Positions 38,294-48,525 of a stretch of DNA of 64,000 bases are shown in pieces (positions within the stretch are counted from its first letter, which is position 1; each line of letters starts with the position of its first letter). The notes below the pieces were generated by a model. That model searched no databases, had not been told where the DNA came from, and worked only from the letters and a program-made list of their open reading frames with translations. The position numbers were made by a program, and so were the translations under genes. This stretch comes from Lactobacillus amylovorus DSM 20531 (GTDB lineage Bacteria; Bacillota; Bacilli; Lactobacillales; Lactobacillaceae), in assembly GCF_002706375.1 (NCBI RefSeq), contig NZ_CP017706.1:1798001-1862000 (forward strand), read 5' to 3'.

Positions 38294-39184
38294 ATGAGAG
38301 GAATTAAGAATAGATATTTTGAAGGGGAAAGAATCCTTTACGGCTTAAATGACGCCAACTTAGAAGGTATAACTTTTGGTGAAGGTGAATCACCATTAAA
38401 AGAAGCAACAAATATTACTTTAAAAAATTCAATTTTTAAGTGGAAATATCCTCTTTGGTACGATGAAAATGTCAATGTAGAAAATACAACTTTCGAAACA
38501 ATGTCTAGAAGTGGTATTTGGTACACTAAAAATATTTCAATTAAAAACAGTGCGTTGCAAGCACCAAAGTTGTTCAGAAGAGCTAGTCATATCACTTTAG
38601 ATAATGTTCATTTTGCTGATGCTGAAGAAACAATGTGGACTTGTGACGATATTAGAATTACTAATTCTCAAATCAACGGTGATTATTTTGGTAAAGATAG
38701 TAAAAATATTTACCTTGATAATGTAAGTGTAATTGGCAACTACGTCTTTGACGGTGCCGAAAATATTGAAGTTCATAATTCAACTTTTGTATCTAAAGAT
38801 GCGTTTTGGAACTGTAAGAACGTTACAATTTATGATTCAATTATTGATGGTGAATATTTAGCTTGGAATACTAACAATATTAAGTTCATTAATTGTAAAA
38901 TTGAAAGTGATCAAGGATTAAATTATATTGATCAACTTGAAATCAAAAATAGTTCACTCATCCATACAGATTTGGCTTTCGAAAAAGTTTCTAACATGGA
39001 TATGGAACTGGATGCCAAAATCGATAGTGTAAAGAATCCAATTTCAGGTAAGCTTGTCGCTCCTGAAATCGGTACTTTAATCATGGATCCTAACAAGATT
39101 GATCCTGCAAAGACGATTATTGATTGTCCCAAAATTGGTAAAAAGGTTAATCAATCAGATATGAATCAAGAACCAAAGGACTAG
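38294..39184 (+). CDS. DUF3737 family protein (predicted beta-helix)
   Basis: 296 aa. Repeated units of the form NI-x-L-x-N/NV-x-I-x-S at about 20-residue spacing through most of the chain suggest a right-handed parallel beta-helix. It matches what I know of the DUF3737 family, whose function is unknown. No signal peptide. Start ATG 38294 with GGAGA upstream; the frame is open 36 bases earlier without support. The aminotransferase gene follows after 7 bp, so the two are probably one transcript. Confidence 0.8.
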   Translation: MRGIKNRYFEGERILYGLNDANLEGITFGEGESPLKEATNITLKNSIFKWKYPLWYDENVNVENTTFETMSRSGIWYTKNISIKNSALQAPKLFRRASHITLDNVHFADAEETMWTCDDIRITNSQINGDYFGKDSKNIYLDNVSVIGNYVFDGAENIEVHNSTFVSKDAFWNCKNVTIYDSIIDGEYLAWNTNNIKFINCKIESDQGLNYIDQLEIKNSSLIHTDLAFEKVSNMDMELDAKIDSVKNPISGKLVAPEIGTLIMDPNKIDPAKTIIDCPKIGKKVNQSDMNQEPKD

Positions 39185-39191
39185 TGATAAT

Positions 39192-40355
39192 ATGCAATAT
39201 GATTTTGTAAATGCTCCAGACAGAACGCATACTGATTCTGTAAAGTGGGATGTTAAGCCAGGCGAATTGCCAATGTGGATCGCAGACATGGACTTTAAGA
39301 CTGCACCGGAAATAACTGCTGCGATGAAAGAAAAAATTGCTTTGGGTGCATTTGGCTATGAATTTCCTAAAGATGATTACTTTAATGAAGTAGCTGATTG
39401 GTATGAAACTGAACACAACCATCGTCCAAAAAATGAATGGATGATTTTTACTACAGGTGTTGTACCAGCAATTTCTTCAATTGTTCGTCGTATTTCACAC
39501 ATCGGTGACAATGTCTTAGTACAAGAACCTGTTTACAATATTTTTTATAATTCCATTTTGAATAATGGACGTCACGTTTTATCAAGTGATTTGCAATTCG
39601 ACGGTGAAAAATATGCAGTCGATTGGCAAGACTTAGAACAAAAGTTAGCCGAGCCTTTGACTACCTTAATGATTTTCTGCAATCCTCATAATCCAGTAGG
39701 CAAGGTTTGGACGGCAGAAGAAGTACAAAGAATCGCAGATTTGTGTCACAAGCATCACGTAACTTTGCTCTCAGATGAAATTCACGGCGATTTAGTTAGA
39801 AAGGGCCCTGATTATACACCAGCATTTTCAGTTGAGGGGCCAGCTAAGCAGAGCGTGATCTCACTTGTTTCACCAAGTAAGACCTTTAATGTGGCTGCTC
39901 TTCATGCCGCTACTGCAATTGTTCCAGACGAAAATTTGCGTGAAATGGTGAGCCGCGGCTTAAATAGCGATGAAGTAGCTGAACCTAATCTGTTAGCTAT
40001 TCCCGCAACCATTGCTGCTTATGAACAAGGCCATGACTGGCTGAAGGGATTGAAAGCACAATTAAATGATAATTTTGATTATGCAGCTGAATTTATTCAG
40101 GCTAAAATCCCAACTGCAAAGGTGATTTCAGGTACCGCTACTTACTTAATGTGGATTGATGTACATGAAATAACTGATAACTCAAAAAAACTAGTTAACT
40201 TTATTAGAGAAGAAACTGGTTTGATTGTTTCTGCCGGTAGTATTTATCGCGGTGATGGTCATGACTTTATCCGAATTAATTTGGCTTGTCCACTAGAAAT
40301 GGTTAAAGATGGGATGGACCGTTTAGCCACAGGAATTAGTAAGTATAGCAAATAG
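39192..40355 (+). CDS. MalY/PatB-type PLP aminotransferase (probable cystathionine beta-lyase)
   Basis: 387 aa, fold-type I PLP enzyme. Substrate-side segment LPMWIADMDFKTAP, cofactor-side CNPHNPVGKVW, DEIHGDL (Asp binding the pyridine N) and the PLP lysine in SPSKTFNVAAL, all typical of MalY/PatB C-S lyases that act on cystathionine or cysteine. Exact substrate not certain. Confidence 0.88.
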   Translation: MQYDFVNAPDRTHTDSVKWDVKPGELPMWIADMDFKTAPEITAAMKEKIALGAFGYEFPKDDYFNEVADWYETEHNHRPKNEWMIFTTGVVPAISSIVRRISHIGDNVLVQEPVYNIFYNSILNNGRHVLSSDLQFDGEKYAVDWQDLEQKLAEPLTTLMIFCNPHNPVGKVWTAEEVQRIADLCHKHHVTLLSDEIHGDLVRKGPDYTPAFSVEGPAKQSVISLVSPSKTFNVAALHAATAIVPDENLREMVSRGLNSDEVAEPNLLAIPATIAAYEQGHDWLKGLKAQLNDNFDYAAEFIQAKIPTAKVISGTATYLMWIDVHEITDNSKKLVNFIREETGLIVSAGSIYRGDGHDFIRINLACPLEMVKDGMDRLATGISKYSK

Positions 40356-40445
40356 CTTTACATGTAAAGAAAAAAGTATATATAATTGAGAAAAGGGTTT
40401 CATTTCTTTTACCTTAAAGTATATACTTTATATGAGGTGATTTAA

Positions 40446-41411
40446 ATGGAACCATTATTTTTAACCCCGTACTTTAGACCTAAGATTTGGGGCGGTCGTA
40501 AATTAAAGGATATTTTTAACTATGATATTCCGGATGGAAAAGTTGGCGAAGCCTGGATTATTTCCGGCTATAAGGATGATGCTTCAACTGTAACTGAAGG
40601 CCCACTTAAGGGCATGTCACTTAGAGATGTTTACTTAAAGCACCCAGAACTTTTTGGCAATCCTAAAGCTAAAGAATTCCCACTTTTGGTAAAATTCTTG
40701 GACGCTAACGATAACTTATCAGTTCAAGTGCACCCTGACGATGACTATGCTCGCAAGGTGGAAAATGACTCAGGTAAAACTGAAAGTTGGTACGTCATGC
40801 AAGCCGATCCAGGTGCCTACATTATTTATGGTCACCATGCTAAGACTCGCGAAGAATTAGCAGACATGATTCACAAGGGTGAATGGGACAAGCTTCTTAG
40901 AAAAGTTCCAGTAAAAGCTGGCGACTTCTTCTATGTTCCTGCAGGTACAATTCACGCTTTGACTAAGGGATGCTTGGTAATTGAAACTCAACAATCAAGT
41001 GACGTTACTTACCGTTTGTACGACTACGATCGTGTAGACAAGAAGACTGGCAAGAAGCGTGAACTTCACACCCAAAAGTCAATTGATGTCACGACTGTAC
41101 CACATGTTGATCCAAAGCTTGATGTTAAAACCAGCAAGGATCAAGATGCAGAAATTAAGACTTGCGTAAAACCACCAGTTTCACCACACTTTTACTTATG
41201 GCAAATCGATCTTGACGGTACTTGGAAGACCGGTTTGAACAACCATCCATATCTTTTGGTATCAGTAATCAAGGGCGAAGGTAAACTTGAAGCTGATGGC
41301 AAATCATACGATTTAAAGATGGGAACTAATTTAATTATTCCAAATGAGATGAAGAAATTCACATTCACTGGTAAAATGAGAATAGTTATGTCTGCACCTG
41401 GTGAGGGATAA
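40446..41411 (+). CDS. manA: Mannose-6-phosphate isomerase, class I
   Basis: Interconverts mannose-6-P and fructose-6-P. 321 aa, short firmicute form, starting PLFLTPYFRPKIWGGRKL. Zinc ligands are visible in VQVHPDDDYA (Gln, His), in the following Glu/His stretch, and in AGTIHAL. The C-terminal cupin is present. Start ATG 40446 with GAGGTGA. The upstream 90 bp contain short palindromes (CTTTACATGTAAAG and AAAGTATATACTTT) of unknown meaning. Confidence 0.93.
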   Translation: MEPLFLTPYFRPKIWGGRKLKDIFNYDIPDGKVGEAWIISGYKDDASTVTEGPLKGMSLRDVYLKHPELFGNPKAKEFPLLVKFLDANDNLSVQVHPDDDYARKVENDSGKTESWYVMQADPGAYIIYGHHAKTREELADMIHKGEWDKLLRKVPVKAGDFFYVPAGTIHALTKGCLVIETQQSSDVTYRLYDYDRVDKKTGKKRELHTQKSIDVTTVPHVDPKLDVKTSKDQDAEIKTCVKPPVSPHFYLWQIDLDGTWKTGLNNHPYLLVSVIKGEGKLEADGKSYDLKMGTNLIIPNEMKKFTFTGKMRIVMSAPGEG

Positions 41412-41446
41412 CCGTTTTAATTTATCAGAATTAGGAGTGAGAATTT

Positions 41447-41839
41447 GTGATCTATGTCGCTTGTGGCTTAATTATGATGGTGATTGGGATACTTTGGCTG
41501 ATTTCGCCAGCTAAAAGACCTAATCGAATTTATGGTTATTTATCTTATCTGGCGCAAGTCAATAAAGAGAGCTTTAAATTTGCCCAAAGAAGGGCGAGTT
41601 TATATTGTATTCTCTTTGGCTTGATTCAAGTTGTGATTGGTTTAATTATTCACTTTTTGAATTGGGATCGCTATTTTCTCATTTGGCTATTAACTTTTTA
41701 TTTGTTTATCTTGTTGCCAATTGTTTATACAGAAAAAAGCTTGAAAAAGTTTCTGCTTAAACGACACGAATTGCCACCTGACTATGTCGATCCCGATAAA
41801 GTGAAACGTCAAAGAACAAAGGGATTTAGGGATCGATAA
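41447..41839 (+). CDS. SdpI-like small membrane protein
   Basis: 130 aa with an N-terminal membrane helix, the SdpI-type loop SPAKRPNRIYGYLSYLAQVNKESFKFAQR, two further helices and a basic tail. SdpI in Bacillus is an immunity/signal protein for a killing peptide; whether that applies here is unknown. Start GTG 41447 with AGGAG. The stop overlaps the response-regulator start by one base (TAATG), so it may be part of that signalling unit. Confidence 0.75.
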   Translation: MIYVACGLIMMVIGILWLISPAKRPNRIYGYLSYLAQVNKESFKFAQRRASLYCILFGLIQVVIGLIIHFLNWDRYFLIWLLTFYLFILLPIVYTEKSLKKFLLKRHELPPDYVDPDKVKRQRTKGFRDR

Positions 41840-42561
41840 TGAGTTTGAAAATATTAATGGTTGAAGATGACAATTCCGTCGCTGAAATGATGGGAATGTT
41901 TTTCAAAAAGGAAGGCTGGGAACAAGATATTGCTGTCGACGGTGTCGAAGCCGTCGATATGTTTAAAGAAAATGCGGATAAGTATGATTTGATTACGCTA
42001 GACTTGAATTTGCCTAAAAAAGACGGAATTCAAGTGGCCAAGGAAGTAAGAGCAATTTCTCCTACTGTTCCAATTATCATGCTTACTGCAAGAGGCAGTG
42101 AATCAGATCAAGTACTCGGTTTAGGTATCGGAGCCGACGAGTATGTCACTAAGCCTTTTAGTCCAATTGCCTTAATTGCTAGAATTAAGGCTCTTCATCG
42201 TCGAGTAATGATGGAGGAAAAGCCTGCACTTCCGCAAGAAAAGAAGCAAGACTATGATATTGAAACTGAGCACTTAAAGATTTCAAAGAGTAGACGTGAA
42301 GTCTTATTCGACGCTCAGCCTGTGACCGATTTAACACCTAAAGAATTTGACTTGCTTTATACGATGGCACAAAAGCCTAAGCAAGTCTTTTCGCGTGATC
42401 AGCTTTTGGAATTGGTGTGGGGCTATGAATATTACGGTGAGGAAAGAACCGTAGATGCCCACATTAAGAAGTTGCGTCAAAAGCTCGAAAAGGTTGGAGC
42501 TAAAGTGATCCAAACTGTTTGGGGCGTCGGTTATAAATTTGATGATTCACAGGCAAAATAA
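41839..42561 (+). CDS. OmpR/PhoB-family response regulator
   Basis: 240 aa. Receiver domain with acidic pocket VEDDN, phospho-acceptor Asp in DLITLDLNLPKKDG, Thr in MLTARG and Lys in YVTKPF; then a winged-helix effector domain (DLTPKEFDLL, VDAHIKKLRQKL, VWGVGYKF). Translationally coupled to the kinase after it (TAATG). Signal and regulon unknown; the downstream LtaS-type gene is convergent, so not in the operon. Confidence 0.92.
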   Translation: MSLKILMVEDDNSVAEMMGMFFKKEGWEQDIAVDGVEAVDMFKENADKYDLITLDLNLPKKDGIQVAKEVRAISPTVPIIMLTARGSESDQVLGLGIGADEYVTKPFSPIALIARIKALHRRVMMEEKPALPQEKKQDYDIETEHLKISKSRREVLFDAQPVTDLTPKEFDLLYTMAQKPKQVFSRDQLLELVWGYEYYGEERTVDAHIKKLRQKLEKVGAKVIQTVWGVGYKFDDSQAK

Positions 42562-44012
42562 TGAAATTAATTTATCAAAACATGCTAGGTTTCTTACTGA
42601 TAATCGTAACGACTATTTCGATTATTGGTTATTCCGAAATTGGTTATGCGCGTAATCAAGCGTATATGCAAAATTATCAGCGAATGGAAGGCTATGCAGA
42701 ATCGCTGGGTGATTTGGCTGAAGCTGATGGAAAAAATGGCACGGCACTGCTTAATAATAATTTCTTAAATCAATTAGAGTTTGTGTTGCGTGGTGAAGAT
42801 GTTCATTTGCGTATTTTTAATGATAAAAACGAGCAAATCTATCCTAAGGTTAATGCCAAAGTTCAACTGTCCAAGAACGTTTTTGCTACGTTAAAGACTG
42901 GCCAAGAAATTCGTATTCAAAATAATCATAATGAACAATCACCTATTAGGTCCACTAAGGATGCATATACTGGTGTGCTTGTTCCTTGGATGAATGGTAA
43001 AAACTTAGTAGGTGTAGCTTGGATTAGTTCACGAGTTACTCATGTTGAACGACCAATTTACATGGCTAAACGTAATTTGTTGAGAGCATTATTAATGACC
43101 GTGGCAGTTGGTTTGATCTTAAGTTTTATTATTTCATATTATTCAACCAAACGAATCAAGCGGCTCTCTCGGGCAACACAAAAGGTTGCTTCTGGTAACT
43201 TTAATGTGCAGATTCAACATAAAGATAGCGATGAAATTGACCAGTTGGCAGAGAACTTCAATAAGATGGTTCAAGCTTTAAAACAGTCCAATGAGGAAGT
43301 TAAGGCGCAAGAAAAACGGCGAGATCAATTTATGGCAGATGCGGCTCATGAAATGAGAACGCCGCTAACTACGATTAACGGCATTTTAGAAGGCTTGCAA
43401 TATGATGCGATTCCAGAAGAGTCTAAACCAAAATCGATTGCTTTGATGCAGAGAGAAACTAAGCGTTTAATTCGTCTGGTTAATGAAAATCTGGATTACG
43501 AAAAGATTCGCAATAATCAAATCAATTTGATTAAGACTAACTTCAATGCTACACCAATTTTGCAAGATCTGAAATCTCAGCTTAGTCAAAATGCTGAAAA
43601 GGCCAATGATGAGCTGGAAGTAATAGCTCCTGATGATTTGCCAATCTATGCTGATCGTGATCGTTTCACTCAAGTAATGGTCAACTTGGTTCAAAATGCC
43701 ATTCAGTTTACCCATGATGGCAAGATCGAAATTAAAGGAGAACGCATGGTACATGCGACTGTGCTGTCAGTTAAAGATAATGGTATTGGAATGAGCAAAG
43801 ATCAAATTAAGTATATCTTTGAACGTTTCTTCAAGGCTGATCCGTCTAGAGCACGAATGGGCACGGGAGAATCCGGTCTAGGTTTAGCGATAGTATCATC
43901 TTTAATTAAGCAACATGGTGGTAAAGTAACTGTTGAATCAGAGCCTGGCAAAGGTTCGACATTTACCGTAGTTTTTTATGATAAAGGCTTTGAACAATTT
44001 GTTGAAAAATAA
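42561..44012 (+). CDS. Sensor histidine kinase
   Basis: 483 aa: two membrane helices (residues ~7-27 and ~172-192) around a ~145-residue extracytoplasmic sensor, then HAMP, the HisKA box DAAHEMRTPLTTI (phospho-His), N box NLVQNAIQFTHDG, G1 VKDNGIGM and G2 GTGESGLGLAIV. BaeS/PhoR-like layout. Coupled to the response regulator before it. Confidence 0.92.
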   Translation: MKLIYQNMLGFLLIIVTTISIIGYSEIGYARNQAYMQNYQRMEGYAESLGDLAEADGKNGTALLNNNFLNQLEFVLRGEDVHLRIFNDKNEQIYPKVNAKVQLSKNVFATLKTGQEIRIQNNHNEQSPIRSTKDAYTGVLVPWMNGKNLVGVAWISSRVTHVERPIYMAKRNLLRALLMTVAVGLILSFIISYYSTKRIKRLSRATQKVASGNFNVQIQHKDSDEIDQLAENFNKMVQALKQSNEEVKAQEKRRDQFMADAAHEMRTPLTTINGILEGLQYDAIPEESKPKSIALMQRETKRLIRLVNENLDYEKIRNNQINLIKTNFNATPILQDLKSQLSQNAEKANDELEVIAPDDLPIYADRDRFTQVMVNLVQNAIQFTHDGKIEIKGERMVHATVLSVKDNGIGMSKDQIKYIFERFFKADPSRARMGTGESGLGLAIVSSLIKQHGGKVTVESEPGKGSTFTVVFYDKGFEQFVEK

Positions 44013-44049
44013 AAAAATAGTCTGGAAATATTTTTCCAGGCTATTTTTA
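44013..44049. terminator. Bidirectional terminator between the kinase and the LtaS-type gene
   Basis: Arms AAATAGTCTGGAAA and TTTCCAGGCTATTT (one mismatch) around ATATT, with A and T runs on either side. Confidence 0.85.
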
Positions 44050-46227
44050 TTGGTCATCTTCACTGCTACTGCTTGTAGCGGAATTTTTACTGCTGTTGTT
44101 TTTTATCACTTCAGAGACTTGATCAATTTCCTCTTGGCGACCTTTTAGTTCTGGTGCATCAGTTTTATAGAGGCTAGTAGTTGAACCGTGGTGTCTGCTA
44201 TAGAGGGAAGTAGAATGGCCTGCAAGTTGCTGTCTAATATTGATCATTCTTCGATAGTTCTCAGAATAATTAAATTGATCTGGATCTACTGGGATAAAGC
44301 CCTTAGGCGTGTAGAAGCGCAACAGGTTGTGATTGTTTAATAGATCTGAGTAGCGCAAGGAGTTTTTACCCTTTTTGGCTAGTTCCGCAATTTCTTTCTT
44401 TTCTTGAGGGGTAAAGTTGATAATCTGTTTACCATTTTTACGGTCATAGACAGTACCCTTGATTCCTTTGGCACCAACAATGACGTACTTGGAACTAACG
44501 ATTGTGCCGTTTCTAAAGACTACCCAATTTTGTCTGTGAGGTGAAAGCAAGTCATTTCCGAATTGAATGTAGTCTTTTGTATTAACGCCAAGCAAATGAA
44601 GTAGAGTAGGTAAAACGTCAATTTCACCACCGACTTCATGATTGATTTGTCCCTTAAGATTATTAGCATGAATCATGAATGGCACACGTTGCATTTGGAC
44701 GTTGTTGTAAGTATTCCAAGTATCAGAACTTTCGCCGATAATTGGAGCTAAAGTTTCATTTTCTGAATTGCTTAAACCATAGTGGTCACCATAAATTACT
44801 ACCATGGTATTCTTGTATAAACCAGAAGATTTAAGGTAATTGAAGAATTCACGAATTGCTTCATCAAGGTAGTGAGCCGTTACAAAATAATTATTGATGG
44901 TTTGATCCGTAGTATTTGTAGTCTTAAAGTTAGGATCTTGATCTTCTTTATCCAAATTGAACGGAATGTGGTTAGTAACCGTAATAAATTTAGTGTAGAA
45001 CGGTTGCTGCATCTGTTCTAGGTATTTAATACTTTCGGCAAAGAACAGTTTATCTTTTAAACCATAGCCACTAGCATCTTTAGGCTGTGTAGAGTAATAG
45101 TTTTTGTCGAAGAAATAATTGTAGCCCATGTTTTTATAGACATCATTTCTGTTCCAAAAAGTACCTACGTTGCCATGGAAGACGGCTGAAGTGTAACCAT
45201 CCTGGCGCAAAATTTGAGGTGCGGCCTGGAATGTATTTTCTGAACCCAATGAAGTAAAAAGCGAACCGTCTGAAATACCATATGTGCCAGTTTCAAGCAT
45301 GTTTTCTGCATCACTGGTACGGCCTAGACCTACTTGATGGTAAAAGTTACAGAAGCTAATGGTATGTTTATTCTTGTATAACGAGTTTAAAAATGGGGTT
45401 ACTTCTTTACCGTTAACCTTAAGATTGATCAAAAACTGTTGGAAACTTTCAAGGTGAATCACGATTACATTGCGATTTTTCTCAATGCCAAAATATGAAG
45501 AAGAAGGAGCGGCATAATTTTGCTTGGTGAAATTCAGAATATTGTTTAAATCTGAAGCGTTAGCATTTCTGGTTACCTGACCATTTTGAGCACTTTTAAT
45601 TCCGTCATAAGCGGTAAAAGTATCGACACCTAAATATTTAACTACGTAGGAACGATCAAAAGTATTACGCAAAAGTCGAGGACGAGACGTTTCGGCTAAG
45701 AAGATGTTTATGGTGGTCAGAAGTGCACCAATGGAGGTAATAGCCAAAGACATTGATAAACCGTATGACTTTTGATCAATTTTAATTTTATGAATGATCA
45801 AAAGGGTAATGATGATGACTAGATCTATCCAAATAATGATATCGCTGGGATGAAGCAGGGCAACGGTACTTTTACCTAATCCCTGTGATACTTTGCCAGC
45901 ATTGGTCATTGTTTTGATGGTTAGGAAATCCGTGAATTGCCGGTAGTAAATGATGTTGGCAAATAATAATGCAGTATTGGCAAAATCCATCACCAGCATT
46001 GCAATGTATGACACGATTGGTCTTGGAAAATAAAAACCGATACTGATAAGGATGATTGCTGTTCCGATAGGACTGAGCCACATGATAATGTGCTGATAAG
46101 GATCAGTTAGTCCTAAATTAAAGTCGAAATAAGCAGCAAAAATGTATTTTACCCAAAAGCAGAAAACTAGCAGTGCTAAAAAGCCAGGTCTAGTTTGGAT
46201 AAAAGCGATGATTTTCTTTTTCTTCAT
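44047..46227 (-). CDS. LtaS-type lipoteichoic acid synthase / phosphoglycerol transferase
   Basis: 726 aa. Five N-terminal membrane helices (residues ~8-185) are followed by an extracellular sulfatase-fold domain: IVIHLESFQQF (metal Glu), nucleophile Thr in GLGRTSDAENM, GNVGTFWNRNDVYKNMG and the metal-binding VIYGDHYGLS. These match enzymes that polymerise glycerol phosphate from phosphatidylglycerol onto lipoteichoic acid. The C-terminus is extended, ending in a Ser/Asn-rich tail of ~40 residues beyond the usual end. Lactobacilli often have several paralogues, so main synthase versus primase-like role is open. Confidence 0.88.
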   Translation of the reverse strand: MKKKKIIAFIQTRPGFLALLVFCFWVKYIFAAYFDFNLGLTDPYQHIIMWLSPIGTAIILISIGFYFPRPIVSYIAMLVMDFANTALLFANIIYYRQFTDFLTIKTMTNAGKVSQGLGKSTVALLHPSDIIIWIDLVIIITLLIIHKIKIDQKSYGLSMSLAITSIGALLTTINIFLAETSRPRLLRNTFDRSYVVKYLGVDTFTAYDGIKSAQNGQVTRNANASDLNNILNFTKQNYAAPSSSYFGIEKNRNVIVIHLESFQQFLINLKVNGKEVTPFLNSLYKNKHTISFCNFYHQVGLGRTSDAENMLETGTYGISDGSLFTSLGSENTFQAAPQILRQDGYTSAVFHGNVGTFWNRNDVYKNMGYNYFFDKNYYSTQPKDASGYGLKDKLFFAESIKYLEQMQQPFYTKFITVTNHIPFNLDKEDQDPNFKTTNTTDQTINNYFVTAHYLDEAIREFFNYLKSSGLYKNTMVVIYGDHYGLSNSENETLAPIIGESSDTWNTYNNVQMQRVPFMIHANNLKGQINHEVGGEIDVLPTLLHLLGVNTKDYIQFGNDLLSPHRQNWVVFRNGTIVSSKYVIVGAKGIKGTVYDRKNGKQIINFTPQEKKEIAELAKKGKNSLRYSDLLNNHNLLRFYTPKGFIPVDPDQFNYSENYRRMINIRQQLAGHSTSLYSRHHGSTTSLYKTDAPELKGRQEEIDQVSEVIKNNSSKNSATSSSSEDDQ

Positions 46228-46370
46228 ATAATTAACTCCTTAACAAACATTAATTTTAAAGGTTAAGCTGGGTTAAAACAACGTTTTGCTAATAGTTATC
46301 TCTTTTTTAATAATTTAGTTATTAAAAAGTGGGTATAATTTTATAGGAATAACTTGGAAAGAGGCAGAGC

Positions 46371-46973
46371 ATGCTATTTTTTGGCCCAATATATAATTTT
46401 CTAGCAAAACAATATGCGACCAGTATCAATCATTTCGCTTTAGTTAAGTTGACTTTAATGGCATTAGATAAAACAGTTTTTTATTTTTTGATTTTTGCTG
46501 TTTTACGCTTAATCTGGCTTCTTTTTATTCGCAGAAGACGTTCACTTAAATCAGAAGCTAGTGTTTGGATATTTGCATTTTATATGATTCTGGTTTTGAT
46601 GTTAACGACTTTCCGAGATACGTATTTCCCTTGGCAGCTCGTTTTTAATTTCAACAGGCCACTTAGCGATGTTAATTTAGTCTTTATGAAAGAAACCTGG
46701 AAATTAGTGTATGCTCCTAGCAGGCTGGACTTCTTTTATAATTCATTCGGCAATATTCTTTGCTTTGTACCATTTGGTATCCTGTTTCCAATTGTATTTT
46801 CCAAGAAGCAGTCGTTTGTTAAGACTGTGTTAATAGGGATGCTCTTTTCAATTAATATTGAAACTTTGCAGTTTTTATTGGAAACCGGCGTAAGCGATAT
46901 TGATGATGTCTTCTTTAATACCTGCGGTGCCGTTTTAGGCTATTTAATTTATCGTTTGTTTCGAAAAAAATGA
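46371..46973 (+). CDS. VanZ-family membrane protein
   Basis: 200 aa, about five hydrophobic segments. VanZ core: NSFGNILCFVPFGILFPIVF, then SINIETLQFLLETGVSDIDDVFFNTCGAVLGYLIY, with the family's Asp-rich turn. Function unknown. Starts at ATG 46371 behind AAGAGG, with TATAAT at 46335-46340 as probable -10; divergent from the LtaS-type gene. Confidence 0.85.
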   Translation: MLFFGPIYNFLAKQYATSINHFALVKLTLMALDKTVFYFLIFAVLRLIWLLFIRRRRSLKSEASVWIFAFYMILVLMLTTFRDTYFPWQLVFNFNRPLSDVNLVFMKETWKLVYAPSRLDFFYNSFGNILCFVPFGILFPIVFSKKQSFVKTVLIGMLFSINIETLQFLLETGVSDIDDVFFNTCGAVLGYLIYRLFRKK

Positions 46974-47060
46974 ATGCGCTTGTACTTTGAGACTGGTATT
47001 CATTAAATAAGATTGTTAAAATAGGGTTGTAAACATTTTTTATAGTTAGGAAGCAGATTT

Positions 47061-48398
47061 ATGAGTTTAATTAAATTTGATAGTAGTAAATTAACTCCAT
47101 TTGTTCACGAAAATGAATTAAGTGAAATGCAAGCAATGGTAAACGCTGCTAACACTGAACTCCGTGAAGGTACTGGTGCTGGTAACGATTTCCGTGGTTG
47201 GCTTAATTTGCCAGTAGATTACGACAAGGATGAATTCGCTCGTATCAAGAAGGCTGCCAAGAAGATTCAAAACGATTCAGATGTTTTAATTTGTATCGGT
47301 ATTGGTGGTTCATACCTTGGTGCACAAGCTGCAATTGAATTCTTGAACAGCAACTTCTACGGCAAGGTTGACAGTGATATGCCAACTGTTGTCTTCTGTG
47401 GTAACTCACTTTCAGGTTCATACCTTTACGACTTAATCGAATGGTTAGGCGACAAGGACTTCAGCATTAACGTAATTTCTAAGTCAGGTACTACTACTGA
47501 ACCATCAGTAGCATTCAGAATCTTCAAAGACAAGTTAATCAAGAAGTACGGTAAAGAAGAAGCTGCCAAGAGAATTTACGCAACTACTGACCGTCAAAAG
47601 GGTGCTTTGAAGACTGAAGCTGACGCAGAAGGTTACGAAGAATTCGTAGTTCCAGATGACGTTGGTGGTCGTTACAGTGTTCTTTCAGCTGTTGGTTTAC
47701 TTCCAATCGCTGCTTCAGGTGCTGACATTGACGAATTAATGAAAGGTGCTGCAGACGCTCGTGCTGACTACACTGACACTGATTTGTCAAAGAACTCACC
47801 ATACCAATACGCAGCACTTCGTAACATCCTTTACCGTAAGGGTTACACTACTGAAATTGTTGAAAACTATGAACCAAGCCTTAGAATGTTTGGTGAATGG
47901 TGCAAGCAATTAATGGGTGAATCAGAAGGTAAGGACCAAAAGGGGATTTACCCATCAAGTGCTAACTTCACTACTGACCTTCACTCACTTGGCCAATACA
48001 TCCAAGAAGGTTTACGTAACTTGTTCGAAACTGTTATCCGTGTTGAAAACCCACGCCACGACGTTAAGATCCCAGGCGATGAAAAGAACCTTGACCAACT
48101 TAACTTCTTGGAAGGCAAGAGCTTGAACTACGTAAACGACCGTGCTTACGAAGGTGTTGTTTTGGCTCACACTGACGGTGGTGTTCCAGTTATGACTGTT
48201 AACATTCCAGACCAATCAGCACATACTTTAGGTTACATGATTTACTTCTTCGAATTAGCTATTGCTATTTCAGGTTATTTGAACGGTATCAACCCATTCA
48301 ACCAACCAGGTGTTGAAGCTTACAAGCGTAACATGTTTGGTCTTCTTAACAAGCCAGGTTACGAAAACTTACACGACGATTTAGCTAAGCGTCTTTAA
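47061..48398 (+). CDS. pgi: Glucose-6-phosphate isomerase
   Basis: Interconverts glucose-6-P and fructose-6-P. 445 aa, the usual firmicute length, with [22 protein letters not shown] (phosphate site), catalytic Glu in the GESEGK region and His in [10 protein letters not shown]. Very strong codon bias (AAC, GGT, GTT, CCA), as for a highly expressed glycolytic gene. Monocistronic, with a terminator at 48464. Confidence 0.96.
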   Translation: MSLIKFDSSKLTPFVHENELSEMQAMVNAANTELREGTGAGNDFRGWLNLPVDYDKDEFARIKKAAKKIQNDSDVLICIGIGGSYLGAQAAIEFLNSNFYGKVDSDMPTVVFCGNSLSGSYLYDLIEWLGDKDFSINVISKSGTTTEPSVAFRIFKDKLIKKYGKEEAAKRIYATTDRQKGALKTEADAEGYEEFVVPDDVGGRYSVLSAVGLLPIAASGADIDELMKGAADARADYTDTDLSKNSPYQYAALRNILYRKGYTTEIVENYEPSLRMFGEWCKQLMGESEGKDQKGIYPSSANFTTDLHSLGQYIQEGLRNLFETVIRVENPRHDVKIPGDEKNLDQLNFLEGKSLNYVNDRAYEGVVLAHTDGGVPVMTVNIPDQSAHTLGYMIYFFELAIAISGYLNGINPFNQPGVEAYKRNMFGLLNKPGYENLHDDLAKRL

Positions 48399-48463
48399 TA
48401 ATTAGCTTTACTCAGCATATTTGATAGTATGCGTTTTAATATAATTGGTTTTACCAATTAAAG

Positions 48464-48499
48464 AAAGAGTAGAAACCCGATTAGTTTCTACTCTTTTTG
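48464..48499 (+). terminator. Terminator after pgi
   Basis: Arms AAAGAGTAGAAAC and GTTTCTACTCTTT around CCGATTA, followed by T5. Confidence 0.9.
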
Positions 48500-48525
48500 T
48501 TTGATTATTTATGAAGGAAGAGATT